From: Typha latifolia
Taxonomy: Eukaryota; Streptophyta; Magnoliopsida; Poales; Typhaceae
Length of the DNA: 64,000 nucleotides
Direction: 5' to 3'
Assembly (NCBI GenBank): GCA_019914945.1
Contig: CM034100.1
Location: 8,443,096-8,507,095 of the forward strand
Position 1 is the stretch's first letter. Each line of letters opens with the position of its first letter. Position numbers and translations under genes: made by a program. Shown here one piece after another: positions 42,201 to 48,326 of the stretch. The notes under the pieces are model-generated. The model saw only the letters and a list, made by a program, of their open reading frames with translations, did not search any database and had not been told where the DNA came from.

Positions 42201-45200
42201 CAGGCAGCACAAGGAAGAAAAGCAATTGGATAAGATATCAATCAGAGATAGCGTTCTATGTTCAAAAGAAAAAAAGAGGAAATTTGTAGTTTAAACCCTA
42301 TATTCTGAGATCGTAAAATAAATGTTCCCTAAGTTTTAAAATTAATAGGAAAGCTAGATAAGATTATGAAAAGATTTCTTTTTCTCTTTTACCAAAAGTT
42401 GATAATTATAATTTCTTCCATACTACGATAAAGTAGACAAGGAAACCTACAAAGAAAAGATGGATGAAGAAGAGAGAAAACAAAGTGATAGTTGTAGCAT
42501 CCTGTAATAAGACTAGTTCTGTACTGGGTAAAATCAAATCCTTGCAAATGCATTAGAAGTAAATTATGAATAATAAAGCATTCAAGATTACCTTAATGGA
42601 TAACTTCAGAGCTTTGATCCGATCATCTGCTCTCCATGCCTGGACAATTTCACCTTTTAGTTCCTGTAATCGCAAAACATATTCCTTTTGTGTAATAACC
42701 TTTTTCTCCTCCTTCACTATCATTTCTTCATCTTCTAGCTCATCCATATGCATAACTGCTAAAGATTTGTAGTCTGCATATTTCCATTTAACTAAGAAGA
42801 GAGGCGAGGAAAAATAACAGCAAAATCAAAAGGAATTTGCATTCAAGTACCACATAGACTACTAGATGATAATATAATGTTATACCTTTGCTGCTCCCTG
42901 CTATGATGTTTGATATCTACAAAGCAAACAGGAGAGGGGCTCAAGTAATGTATGAAAACATGATATATGATTAATCTCTAAATCATGCTATAACTTTTAA
43001 GAAAGCCAGAGTTTCCTTTTGTTTTCAATGTTTAGATAATAAAATGGTTGTCAGACACAGCAGTAAATTGCTCAAGTAAACAAATTTCATCTCAAAGTGT
43101 TGCCCAGGTGATGCAATGTCTTAATCATGTTAGTAAGAATTTCAAAACCTACATCTACAACTTTACTTACAAATTTTCTAGAATAAATTAGATCAAAATG
43201 ACTTGAACCATGAAAAATAAAATTATAAACTAGTAGGGAAAGAGAATGGGTGTTTGAATTGAAGTAGATCAAAAGTCCAAAACATCATGGAAGCTTTTAG
43301 ACTTACAGGTGAAATAGATATCGTATTGCTATATAAGAATTTCTGTCCCAAGGAACTTCTGAAAAGAGCCCATTCTTTTTTTGAAACATGATCAGCTTCA
43401 CTAGAGAGCCTCCTTTCTAGAGGACCAGGGAAATGTTGTCTATCATGAGCGCTTTCTGATAAATGTGTAATATGTGCTCCCAAGGGATCAGTTGTACTTC
43501 TATCAACCTTCTTAGAATCAAAAATAGCCTACCACAAAAGATACCAACTTAGTTGAAAGTGCAATACTTAATTTACTATAAGTGATAATTAGTGAATGGT
43601 GACAATAATATAAACTATAAAGATGCACTTTATTCATTAACAAGTTATATATCAGAATATTTCATTTTGTATCTCACTACATTATATAGAGGAAGCCCAG
43701 CAGAAGTTTCTTAGCAAGAAAAGTTTGAGCAAAAGTTTATCCTTTTATAGTTTTATTGAAATTATTAACAGGATATTAAAATCAATTTGCTTGATAGGAC
43801 TTCTATATGATTATTAAAATTAATGAGAATCAAAATGTATCTTATGCAATTTAAATTTTTCATTCACACCCCCCACCCGATCAGATTCCTACTAAATTTG
43901 GTGGATAGATAAGTTAAATCATTTGGCTCTATGTAACAAGAAATGCCAGAACTAAAAGCACATTAATCAGATGGGCAATAAAGAGAATGTTAGATTTTAT
44001 GCAGATATATGAGCATTAAAGGCTGAGATTAAAAAAGGAAATTATAAGGGGAATCTACACTAACATAGCCTATCCAACTCATTCTCAGCTTCCAATAGTG
44101 AGAGAGAATAATAAGATAAAGTAAACCTTTTCTTTCTTAAAAATGATGGACACCATATGGATCCATATTTCATACAAAGAGAATAATAAGATAAAGTGAA
44201 CCTCTTCTTTCCCACACTGATGGACACCATATGGATCCATATTCCATACAACATGATAGAAGGATGGCTGCCATCCTTCTGTTCTTTATCTTTCTTTCAT
44301 TATTTTCCACTTTAATTTTCCCTTATATATTATTTTTCTAATTATTTTTAAGACCAGGGATTTCTCCTCTATAAGAAGAGTACAACATATTTATAGGAGA
44401 AATTGGGGTTTGATCAGAATCAAGGATTTGGGAAATGAGAATACCAAAAGCTACCCACTTTTGTTCTTCCCTTCTATAGATCCTCCTGATGATCTCGGCG
44501 AGTATTTGTAGGAGTATGTTTCTCTTTCTTCAACCTTGTGTAATGGGATTTGGATGACTATATCAGCAGAATCATTCTTCATTCATGATGAGTACATGTC
44601 ATAACTCACCTCTTGTTTCTAGATTCCTCTAGTCCTAGTCATGAACCTTCTTTCCCCTTGATTAAAGTTTCTGAACAAATTGAGCAAGTGTTCTCAACCC
44701 AATTCATCATATCTTATGAAAACTGAAACATCAAGAACCAACAACTTGAGATTGGCAATGAACTATATATCTTCTTTCTGAACAGCAACAATGGTAATTA
44801 GACATAGATGTCAGCAATCCCATGTCCTACAGGGCAGCTGTTCTCTTTTCTTGATCTAACTAAAGGGACTGATAAGTAACAAAATTTTCCAAGTTCTTCT
44901 CTTAGATTATATTCCTATCTCAATCTCCTTTCCATTAACTTCGATTATATCAACTGGAGCTAGAAAACAGTAAAAATCTTCAGAACAAGTACTCCCGTTT
45001 ACTGATTGTAATGGAAATTACAGAGTTCCGATGTAAAATTTATACTTGGTTCAAATTTCCAAACATTATCGATCTAATTACAGAAGATTAGATCCAAAGT
45101 CCAAAATCAAGCAGGAACTCTTCAGTACAACAGCACATGGTCACTACTTGTAAGATTGGACTGCACTTGGTGGCATCTGGATCAGAAGTTCTATGTTGTA

Positions 45201-45388
45201 CAAAAAAATCAATTGTTGCAGTAAGACATTGGGATTCCATGGTATTTGAACGAGAACACTGCGTTTAAGGATAATGAAACCTGGGGAGAAGAGGAAGGGA
45301 ATGGCGTGAGGGGATGATCGGTTGCAGGAGAACGTTGGAGAGCGCAGGCAGATTCCTCGGCTTCGTAATCACGCACTCTAAATTCCAT
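1485..45388 (-). CDS. VPS35L: VPS35L-like Retriever complex subunit (18 exons in window, 3' end off left edge)
   Basis: The gene encodes the VPS35-like (C16orf62 family) scaffold of Retriever, which with VPS26C and VPS29 recycles membrane cargo from endosomes. Exons (minus strand, high to low): 45388-45281, 43528-43307, 42916-42886, 42791-42592, 41463-41304, 40047-39951, 37893-37724, 32977-32790, 29585-29400, 29294-29205, 27287-27207, 21077-20934, 19704-19622, 13794-13656, 13511-13428, 11435-11274, 11188-11101 and 1571-1485. All introns are GT..AG and every junction keeps phase, giving 773 codons plus one base. Family hallmarks appear in order: the N-terminal DPL segment (residue ~50), [121 protein letters not shown] and [12 protein letters not shown]. 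Human VPS35L is 963 residues, so about 150 C-terminal residues are missing here. The ATG sits just before the first recognisable family residues. The exon map is predicted by eye without transcript data. Confidence 0.93.
1757..2666 (+). pseudogene. hAT transposase relic (C-terminal part)
   Basis: The three frames carry pieces of a hAT transposase C-terminal (dimerisation) domain. They are a WWSIYG segment near 1840, EILSQT..SS near 1895-1920, and, after the frame breaks, a basic segment with [18 protein letters not shown] near 2000-2060. A low-complexity tail rich in Tyr, Gln, Pro and Asp follows (2424-2666). Several stop codons and frameshifts interrupt it, and the N-terminal BED and catalytic regions are absent. 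It sits in VPS35L intron 17 in antisense orientation. The segment at 2690-2895 resembles 15240-15470 and is probably the element's 3' end. Confidence 0.72.
2667..3880. other. Intron 17 sequence, hAT 3' flank and unassigned DNA
   Basis: The segment 2690-2895 is the probable non-coding 3' end of the hAT relic (CGATCCCGATTTTTCGAACC). Beyond it I see AT-rich intronic sequence with short unrelated open frames and no recognisable gene. Confidence 0.45.
3890..4860 (+). mobile_element. Probable 5' LTR of intronic gypsy element
   Basis: This region lies directly before a tRNA-Met-type primer binding site and the gag ORF. It contains a TATA-like TATTTAAGG (about 4311) and a pyrimidine-rich leader (about 4365-4500). 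Neither LTR end is certain because no second copy was seen to align with it. Confidence 0.45.
4036..4290. repeat. ~129-bp imperfect tandem duplication inside LTR
   Basis: Two diverged units start near 4036 and 4165. Both contain a GGGGGATGTCCA core and end with CCTATTAG..TTCTATTAGAATC. Confidence 0.75.
4869..4879 (+). other. Primer binding site (initiator tRNA-Met type)
   Basis: TGGTATCAGAG is the usual plant LTR-retrotransposon primer binding site, complementary to the 3' end of initiator tRNA-Met. It lies about 100 bp before the gag ATG. Confidence 0.8.
4981..8503 (+). mobile_element. Ty3/gypsy retrotransposon coding region, defective
   Basis: In order it holds gag (ATG at 4981; coiled Gln-rich N-terminus; a CX2CX4HX4C zinc knuckle at ~5898-5940), reverse transcriptase (~6450-7000, active-site YFDD near 6810), RNase H (~7240-7560, DCDASH) and integrase (~7790-8320, zinc-binding HHCC, the first two catalytic Asp, and the Glu in QTE). 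Breaks: a TAG at 5452 plus frame changes at ~5480-5530 in gag; protease deleted near 6175; a -1/+1 frameshift near 6765 inside reverse transcriptase; a TGA at 8315. Downstream the reading is lost by ~8503, so no chromodomain or 3' LTR is seen. It is antisense to VPS35L inside intron 17. It is dead by sequence, but its products would be the usual Gag-Pol of Metaviridae. Confidence 0.9.
6453..8317 (+). pseudogene. gypsy pol (RT, RNase H, integrase)
   Basis: Two open frames (6453-6767 and 6710-8317) cover reverse transcriptase, RNase H and integrase, overlapping where a single-base frameshift occurs. Landmarks are [54 protein letters not shown] and HPQTNGQTE. The preserved integrase is the longest open frame of the window (535 codons), so this copy is younger than the other gypsy fragments. 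Confidence 0.9.
8520..10607 (+). mobile_element. LTR of long-LTR gypsy family (copy 1, in intron 17)
   Basis: It aligns along most of its length with the LTR at 57.8-60.9 kb. Shared landmarks are TGTTTTGGCCTCCAGTATGATTATATGACTTTA (start of that block at ~8978), TGATCGCTCGATATAG at ~9428, CCGGTCTAGATGGATGTTGAT at ~9572, and the GC-rich CACGTG cluster at ~10571-10605. Its final TGTTACA is missing, so it is truncated at the 3' end. Both boundaries are approximate. Confidence 0.72.
10608..11100. other. Intron 17 sequence next to exon 17
   Basis: Unique-looking AT-rich DNA. No repeat or coding similarity was recognised, and it contains the donor end of intron 17. Confidence 0.5.
11101..11188 (-). 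CDS. VPS35L: VPS35L exon 17
   Basis: It encodes [20 protein letters not shown] then CFECLDMAT, continuing the block shared with human [21 protein letters not shown]. Flanks are GTTCGCAG and GTTCGA; it ends in phase 1. The open frame beyond the donor has no family similarity, so splicing is preferred. Confidence 0.9.
11274..11435 (-). CDS. VPS35L: VPS35L exon 16
   Basis: It encodes [32 protein letters not shown] and [12 protein letters not shown], the most conserved C-terminal block of the family. Flanks are TTTTGCAG and GTACTT; phase 0 at both ends. Confidence 0.94.
11436..13427. other. Intron 15 of VPS35L
   Basis: A 2.0-kb intron with no transposon protein remains recognised. It holds an exact 39-bp tandem duplication at 12595-12672. 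Confidence 0.6.
12595..12672. repeat. Exact 39-bp tandem duplication
   Basis: The two copies begin at 12595 and 12634, each opening with ACTGAACTTAAGACATCAGA. They are identical across the unit, which implies a recent event. Confidence 0.9.
13428..13511 (-). CDS. VPS35L: VPS35L exon 15
   Basis: It encodes [18 protein letters not shown] and [10 protein letters not shown], the counterpart of human VSFGRDFEQQLSFYVESR. Flanks are TTTTTAG and GTCAGA; phase 0 at both ends. Confidence 0.92.
13656..13794 (-). CDS. VPS35L: VPS35L exon 14
   Basis: It encodes [20 protein letters not shown] and continues to IISGLLFK, aligning with the human KDPVILNALLHVCKTMHDS region. Flanks are TCTGTAG and GTAAGT; it ends in phase 0. 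Confidence 0.9.
14540..15475 (+). mobile_element. Possible non-autonomous hAT derivative
   Basis: Positions 15240-15475 match the 3' flank of the hAT relic at 2690-2895: a run of T/A, then TTAGAATTTT, then GATCCAA..CGGCCGATACGTATC and CCGATCCC. The upstream portion has CT-rich tracts (14870-14910) and no coding capacity. The left end was not defined. Confidence 0.4.
15975..16600 (+). mobile_element. TTCGAA-array repeat, copy 1
   Basis: It has the same layout as the copy at 22.9 kb. It starts with a CACCGATGTCATCTCGAGCAT block, carries a TTCGAA-rich array at 16085-16195, then TTGGTTAGCCTCTTAAAGTG, and finally a CT/CCG-rich leader (CTCGACCGGCCACTCACCC). The TATA-like box is decayed to TTAAAG. 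Confidence 0.7.
18386..19312. mobile_element. MITE-like element with GAGCT-rich inverted termini
   Basis: The left end reads GAGCTATCAAAAAAGCTTG and continues with repeated GAGCCGAGC motifs. The right end, reverse-complemented, reads GAGGTGGAAAAGCTCAGC and continues with GCTTGAGCTCG. The ends are therefore imperfect inverted repeats about 925 bp apart. The interior shows no transposase. Confidence 0.5.
19622..19704 (-). CDS. VPS35L: VPS35L exon 13
   Basis: It encodes [13 protein letters not shown] and HILIKAT. It was found by requiring a phase-2 exon between exons 12 and 14: 83 nt supply exactly that phase, and AG|G across the junction gives Arg. Flanks are TTTTGTAG and GTACCT. Confidence 0.86.
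19705..20933. other. Intron 12 of VPS35L
   Basis: A 1.2-kb AT-rich intron with no repeat or gene recognised. Confidence 0.6.
20934..21077 (-). CDS. VPS35L: VPS35L exon 12
   Basis: It encodes 48 residues ([32 protein letters not shown]), helical repeats of the solenoid. Flanks are TTTTCAG and GTAAGC; phase 0 at both ends. Confidence 0.9.
21185..22075 (+). mobile_element. TTCGAA-array repeat, copy 2
   Basis: A CpG-rich array at 21268-21465 is followed at 21527 by TATAAAGG inside CTCTATAAAGGTGTGGATAG, and then by a CT-rich leader and a Pro/Ser-rich non-conserved open frame. It is nearly the mirror image of the copy at 30540-31345. It lies in VPS35L intron 11. Confidence 0.75.
22890..23590 (+). 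mobile_element. TTCGAA-array repeat, copy 3
   Basis: The array at 23013-23250 has three tandem units of roughly 60-75 bp. Each unit contains a GAACGC..TGCATC..GCGTTC hairpin, an ATCCAGAGA spacer and a GTTCGAAC palindrome. Then come TTGGTTAGCCTCTAAAGGTG and a CT-rich leader. Confidence 0.78.
24620..25410 (+). pseudogene. Chromovirus gypsy remnant (RT scrap plus chromodomain)
   Basis: Short frames near 24890-24960 resemble the end of reverse transcriptase ([16 protein letters not shown]). Positions 25107-25409 encode a pol C-terminus with a chromodomain-like block ([20 protein letters not shown]). The integrase between them is deleted. It lies in intron 11, antisense to VPS35L. Confidence 0.65.
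25411..25800 (+). mobile_element. Probable LTR following the chromovirus remnant
   Basis: Non-coding sequence directly downstream of the chromodomain with repeated CCAAGAGACTCT-type motifs, in the expected place of a 3' LTR. The ends are not defined. Confidence 0.35.
25801..27206. other. Rest of intron 11
   Basis: Holds repeated TTCCTAATTCTCATAGG-type motifs near 26140-26300, a TATATAAAGGCTC box near 26690, and the 12-bp-stem hairpin at 26916-26961. No gene was recognised. Confidence 0.4.
26916..26961. repeat. Inverted repeat, 12-bp perfect stem
   Basis: TGCCCAAAACTG and CAGTTTTGGGCA are perfect reverse complements separated by 22 nt. Confidence 0.85.
27207..27287 (-). CDS. VPS35L: VPS35L exon 11
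   Basis: It encodes [20 protein letters not shown] plus seven residues, matching human [20 protein letters not shown]. Flanks are ATTGCAG and GTAATA; phase 0 at both ends. Confidence 0.88.
27288..29204. other. Intron 10 of VPS35L
   Basis: A 1.9-kb AT-rich intron. Short open frames show no family resemblance and no transposon was recognised. Confidence 0.6.
29205..29294 (-). CDS. VPS35L: VPS35L exon 10
   Basis: It encodes [15 protein letters not shown]..., the counterpart of human LLFRSLGLNLALAD. Flanks are TTTGGCAG and GTAACC. The intron between exons 9 and 10 is only 105 bp. Confidence 0.87.
29400..29585 (-). CDS. VPS35L: VPS35L exon 9
   Basis: It encodes 62 residues including [10 protein letters not shown] and [17 protein letters not shown], then [18 protein letters not shown]. 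The acceptor is GAATGTAG and the donor GTGATT; both ends are phase 0. Confidence 0.9.
29586..32789. other. Intron 8 of VPS35L
   Basis: A 3.2-kb intron containing the inverted TTCGAA-array copy (30540-31345) and an AT-rich remainder (31.5-32.7 kb) without recognised genes. Confidence 0.6.
30540..31345 (-). mobile_element. TTCGAA-array repeat, copy 4 (inverted)
   Basis: On the minus strand it reads, in order: a lead-in ending GTAGGTCGTGTTCGAA, the array (31265-31100), a TATAAAGGTG box at 31040-31031, and the leader through 30540. It is the counterpart of the plus-strand copy at 21185-22075. Confidence 0.77.
32790..32831. repeat. 21-bp tandem duplication at exon 8 donor
   Basis: Plus-strand units 32790-32810 and 32811-32831 (CTGACTATTACTGGCAAATA and CTGACTGTTACTGGCAAATA, each plus C) differ at one base. 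Each supplies a CAG|GTA donor on the minus strand. Confidence 0.95.
32790..32977 (-). CDS. VPS35L: VPS35L exon 8 (duplicated donor)
   Basis: It encodes [17 protein letters not shown] through [18 protein letters not shown]. The last 21 coding bases are a tandem duplicate of the preceding 21, so two CAG|GTA donors occur 21 nt apart (exon end 32790 or 32811). Both keep the frame; the distal one adds VFASNSQ. Which one is used cannot be decided from sequence. Confidence 0.88.
33354..33412. repeat. 22-bp tandem repeat and adjacent C15 run
   Basis: The unit CTTGCCACAATTGTAGCTGC occurs at 33354 and 33376, with a decayed third unit at 33398. A run of 15 C follows at 33450-33464. Confidence 0.85.
34080..35500 (+). 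mobile_element. LTR-like relic with 67-bp imperfect tandem repeat
   Basis: Two units near 34762 and 34829 share CCAGAG..CAGACCTAT..CCTGATCAGC..TTTAGGTGAC. Near 35300 the text CACTCACTGAGCTATAATTG, followed by GCTCATGGG, resembles the 3' part of gypsy LTRs, as at 60450-60480. The ends are not defined. Confidence 0.4.
35546..36176. mobile_element. MITE-like element, ~630 bp
   Basis: The left end GTGCAAATTACAGCTTACCC and the reverse-complemented right end GGGTTAATTATGTCGACACC are similar inverted termini. The same terminal pattern (AATTACA, then CCCT..AATT or CCTTATGAACT) occurs in the shorter element at 45477-45763. Confidence 0.45.
36211..36246. repeat. (AT)n microsatellite
   Basis: An uninterrupted run of 18 AT units. 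Confidence 0.97.
36250..36400. mobile_element. Remnant of GAGCT-type MITE
   Basis: It contains CAAGCTCAGCTCAGCTCA and ends GATATTTGACAATCC. Reverse-complemented, the end matches the GTCAAA-type terminus of the element at 18386-19312. Confidence 0.4.
37724..37893 (-). CDS. VPS35L: VPS35L exon 7
   Basis: It encodes [12 protein letters not shown] and [20 protein letters not shown], matching the family block [20 protein letters not shown]. Flanks are GACAG and GTATCA; it ends in phase 1. Confidence 0.93.
37894..39950. other. Intron 6 of VPS35L
   Basis: A 2.1-kb AT-rich intron. The only notable structure is the perfect palindrome at 39339-39372. Confidence 0.6.
39339..39372. repeat. Perfect 16-bp-arm palindrome
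   Basis: AATATATGCTGATTCC and GGAATCAGCATATATT are exact reverse complements separated by 2 nt. Confidence 0.95.
39951..40047 (-). CDS. VPS35L: VPS35L exon 6
   Basis: It encodes [20 protein letters not shown], a near match to the family's [20 protein letters not shown]. The acceptor is CTACAG and the donor GTAAAT; it ends in phase 2. Confidence 0.93.
40048..41303. other. Intron 5 of VPS35L
   Basis: A 1.3-kb intron with no recognised repeat or gene. Confidence 0.6.
41304..41463 (-). CDS. VPS35L: VPS35L exon 5
   Basis: It encodes residues 188-240, including [15 protein letters not shown] and GDLVWERIK, which align with the human solenoid (SVIQFYP, LVYERI). The exon ends in phase 1. Confidence 0.93.
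41464..42591. other. Intron 4 of VPS35L
   Basis: A 1.1-kb intron, AT-rich in the middle. Two CATGCC-rich blocks (about 41699-41720 and 42174-42212) face each other as loose inverted repeats, possibly element ends. Confidence 0.5.
42592..42791 (-). CDS. VPS35L: VPS35L exon 4
   Basis: It encodes residues to 187: an acidic DELEDEEM segment followed by the strongly conserved start of the helical solenoid ([29 protein letters not shown]). The acceptor is CTTCTTAG and the donor GTAATC. Confidence 0.9.
42886..42916 (-). CDS. VPS35L: VPS35L exon 3 (31-nt microexon)
   Basis: It encodes [10 protein letters not shown] plus one base. It is flanked by TTTGTAG and GTATAA. It is accepted because exon 3 plus exon 4 (31+200 nt) restores a multiple of three and the join reads through. 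Confidence 0.78.
42917..43306. other. Intron 2 of VPS35L
   Basis: A 390-bp intron with nothing else recognised. Confidence 0.65.
43307..43528 (-). CDS. VPS35L: VPS35L exon 2
   Basis: It encodes residues 37-110, a polar and probably disordered N-terminal stretch containing the short DPL motif shared with the animal protein. The acceptor is GTGGTAG and the donor GTAAGT; both ends are phase 0. Confidence 0.88.
43529..45280. other. Intron 1 of VPS35L
   Basis: A 1.75-kb intron containing a 75-bp tandem repeat at 44103-44252. No gene was recognised. Confidence 0.6.
44103..44252. repeat. 75-bp tandem duplication, diverged
   Basis: Units begin at 44103 and 44178 with AGAGAATAATAAGATAAAGT and both contain GATGGACACCATATGGATCC. 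Confidence 0.9.
45281..45388 (-). CDS. VPS35L: VPS35L exon 1 (start codon)
   Basis: It encodes residues 1-36, starting [12 protein letters not shown], and ends in phase 0 at CAG before GTTTCA. The ATG lies at 45388-45386. No transmembrane or signal segment is seen, as expected for a cytosolic coat-like protein. Confidence 0.88.
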
Positions 45389-45476
45389 CTGGTCGGACGG
45401 TAGACTCTCTCGTCTGGCCCTGTCCCCTGGTCACAATAGCACTATAGCAGTGTGCTTAACCTATCAATTCTTTTCA
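45389..45476 (-). promoter_or_regulatory. Probable 5' leader and proximal promoter of VPS35L
   Basis: Only about 90 bp separates the VPS35L ATG from a MITE-like insertion. On the minus strand the stretch has a weak CTATAGTG (~45450) and a C/T-rich segment before the ATG. A core promoter here is inferred from position only. Confidence 0.3.
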
Positions 45477-45763
45477 GGGATAATTACATTTAGCACCTTA
45501 TGAACTTTTTTCGTTTACACTAATGAACTATCCTTGTTTTTCATATATATCCCTGAACTTTATTTTTTACTACATATACCGCGTAGATTCCCTAACCTAA
45601 AAAAATTCTTAGTTCAGATAGTCGTATCGTTCAGATAGTTTCATATCTATATATGGCTTTTTCTTAGTTTATAGTTTATATGTAAATAATAAGAAATTCT
45701 TGTGAGATGTATATAGAAAATTATGATAGTTCAAGGGATTAAGTATTATTATTCCTTTTATAA
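45477..45763. mobile_element. MITE-like element upstream of VPS35L
   Basis: The left end GGATAATTACATTTAGCACC, continuing CTTATGAACT, matches the reverse-complemented right end GGAATAATAATACTTAATCC, continuing CTTGAACTATC. The element is about 285 bp and has no coding capacity. Confidence 0.55.
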
Positions 45764-46260
45764 AAATAAAAATAAAACTTTTTGGTGACTTTTACCATAA
45801 GCATACTTTATTTTCGATTTGGCACCACCCCCTCCCTACCCCCAAATTATAAAAGCCTATAAACTATCTACCTTCTAAACTTTCAACAATGTACGACAAT
45901 CTAGACATCATGATGCAAACATCATCGCCGCATCAGACTAGCATGTGTATCAGTTTGCTAAAACTAGGAAGGTCAAGTTTGTTGCTATGAAACTAACTAA
46001 GCATGCTAATCAATACTAAATTGCAGAGGTGTATAATTGCAAAACTTTATGATCACCTTTTCGCACAACAAAAATTCTTTAATTTTCTAATTAACAAAAA
46101 TAGGCCCATCATTATGGAATAACAATTTCAACCTTTCTTTTTTTTACTGATGTAGCTTAATTTACCCTTTCTCTAATCCAACCCAACAGTTTAATTTAAT
46201 CTATTAACTATTTAATTAAATATGAAACCTCACAATCCCCTTGTTTTTTCTTCTACTGAA
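45764..46260. other. Intergenic AT-rich DNA
   Basis: Between the MITE and the first LTR block. No gene or repeat was recognised. Confidence 0.5.
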
Positions 46261-48326
46261 ATCAAATTAGTTTTTTTCTCTCCTCACCATCAACCCTAAC
46301 TTTCTCTCTCATGCATTGAGCCCGTCTTCCTCTTCTTCCTCTTCTCCTCTCTACTTTTGATACGATTTGATCCATATTGGCTCCACACGTGATATTGAGT
46401 TCATGGGAATGAACTCCACGATGCCATGCACCTCCACCGAGCCACGCTTCTACACACCGCGGCGACGCGTGGAGGTGGGACCCGGCCCACCGGCCACTTC
46501 GCCGTCGCCGCATGACCTTCTCTCTCTCTAATATTTGTTTCTCTCTCTCTCTTCCCCGCATTCTCTCTATCTTTCTCCCTCTCCCTCTAGCTTAGCAGCA
46601 GTCACCGACCACCGAGAAGAGCCACTGTCGGCCCTTCTATCCACCAGTGAGCCTCTCTCTTTCTCTCGGTATCCTCTCAGGACCGCCGGAGGTTTGAGCC
46701 ACCGGCCGCTGAGTGGTCACCTGTAACAACCTATCTCTAAAAAAAAAATTTTGCATGGGCACGACGTAGGCGGCCTCATGCCCATGCAATAAGGCAGCAT
46801 GGGGGAGGTGCCATGCACCCCCTCGTGTCGCCGCAGCCAATTGGCTGCAATGGGCCCTAGCGCCGCCATAGCCACCGCCAACCCCTCCCACCACCTCTCT
46901 TTCTCCCTCTATATCTCTCTTTCTCTCTCTCTCTCTTTCTCTCTCTCTCTCGTCGAGGTTGGCCTATCGCCGCCGCGGCCACCTCCGCGAGCGCCGGTGA
47001 GCTCTTTCTCCTTCTCTCTCTCTCTCTCTCCCTCTCTAGTTCCCTTTCTCTTGCTCTTAGGCTCAAACTCACCGGAGTCGAGCCGCCGGCGAGAGGCCGG
47101 CCGCTGGATGGCCACCAGCGGCCAGTGCCCTCCCCGCCGGCTCGGGTCCGCACTTCCCTCCCTCCTCTTCCTTCTCTTATTTTCTTCTTTTTCTTCTCTC
47201 TTCTTTCTTCTTCCTTTCTTCTTATTTCTCAACTGCTTCTTCCCTTCTTTTTCCTGCAACAGTACTAGGCTCAGCCTAGCACTATAGCAGGCCAGTGCTG
47301 GACCAAACCCATCATCCTTATTTTTATTTATTTATTTAAGTATTTTTTTTCTTAATTAATGCAAATAGATTATTTAGACATTAATTATTTTAATAATATA
47401 TATATATATATTCTTCAATAAGATTAGTATTAATTATAATAAGACATTAATTTGATCGCTCGACATAGTCATGATCCTGTTGGCCTTACGTTTGAGGTCG
47501 TTAGTCTGTGTGCGCAGTAGACATTCGAACACATACCGTTTGCCAGGGCATATGTGGCGAGTTATCCTCACGGGATTCTATCAGCTAGAAGGGTGCTTGG
47601 TCTGGATAGATATTGATACCCTTAGTAGATTGCAGGGTATGGTTATATTTGAGATACTCTTTGCGGATAGCAGAGTATGCTCGGAGCCTCCGGACATGAT
47701 ATTGAGATCGAGTACTGAGTGTTGACTGTGTACAGTGGTCTAGTATGATGATATTATACCGAGATCTCGGTGATGATTGTGATATTTAAAAATATATATG
47801 ATTTCATTATCATTTAGTTACCTGATTATCGAATGATCAATATGCATCATATTTGGTTGCATTTGATATCATAGCATGGTCATGGTCGGCATGCATCATG
47901 TGTCATATTTGAGAGAGAGTTGTGATGATAGTATAACATGGAGACCTGTTTACTCATTATCGATGATTATATATACTTTTATCAGTTATGACATATTATC
48001 TACTTTTTAGTTATATATTATTGAGGATACATTCATAAACTCATTCATGACATGATGCTCCTATCAGATTATGTAGTGGTTTAATGTATATTATTGTGGA
48101 TTGGGATATTCATATGTTAACAAGTTTATTTTATTAATAGTATGATTTATCTGGTGATGGATTATGTGATCATAGATAGGTTAGTAGGTTTTATTTGATG
48201 ATATCATGATTATATGTGCACAGGAGAGTATTTGTGCGTGACGGGCCCCGTTCGACTTGTCATGTGCGGCGCGTGCCGTGTGGGCACGTAGGCGTGCACA
48301 TGCCAGTGCTGGGCAGGGGCATTACA
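46261..48326 (+). mobile_element. LTR of long-LTR gypsy family (copy B)
   Basis: It contains a gypsy 3'-end scrap (46358-46420, matching 55165-55225), GC-rich CATGCACCTCCACC motifs, CT tracts (46910-47260) and a GCTCAGCCTAGCACTATAG motif. It then follows the LTR core (TGATCGCTCGACATAG at ~47453) to GGGCATTACA at 48326. Compared with copy A, a piece of the 3' half is deleted. Confidence 0.7.

Noticed and set aside
41697..42215. Facing CATGCC-rich blocks as terminal inverted repeats of an element in intron 4
   Set aside because: The match is loose and no target duplication was evident. Noted only in the intron entry.
46799..47287. 162-codon open frame rich in Ser, Leu and Pro, with opposite-strand Arg/Glu-rich frames
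   Set aside because: It lies on CT/GA simple repeat inside LTR copy B. The composition explains the absence of stops, and no domain is present.
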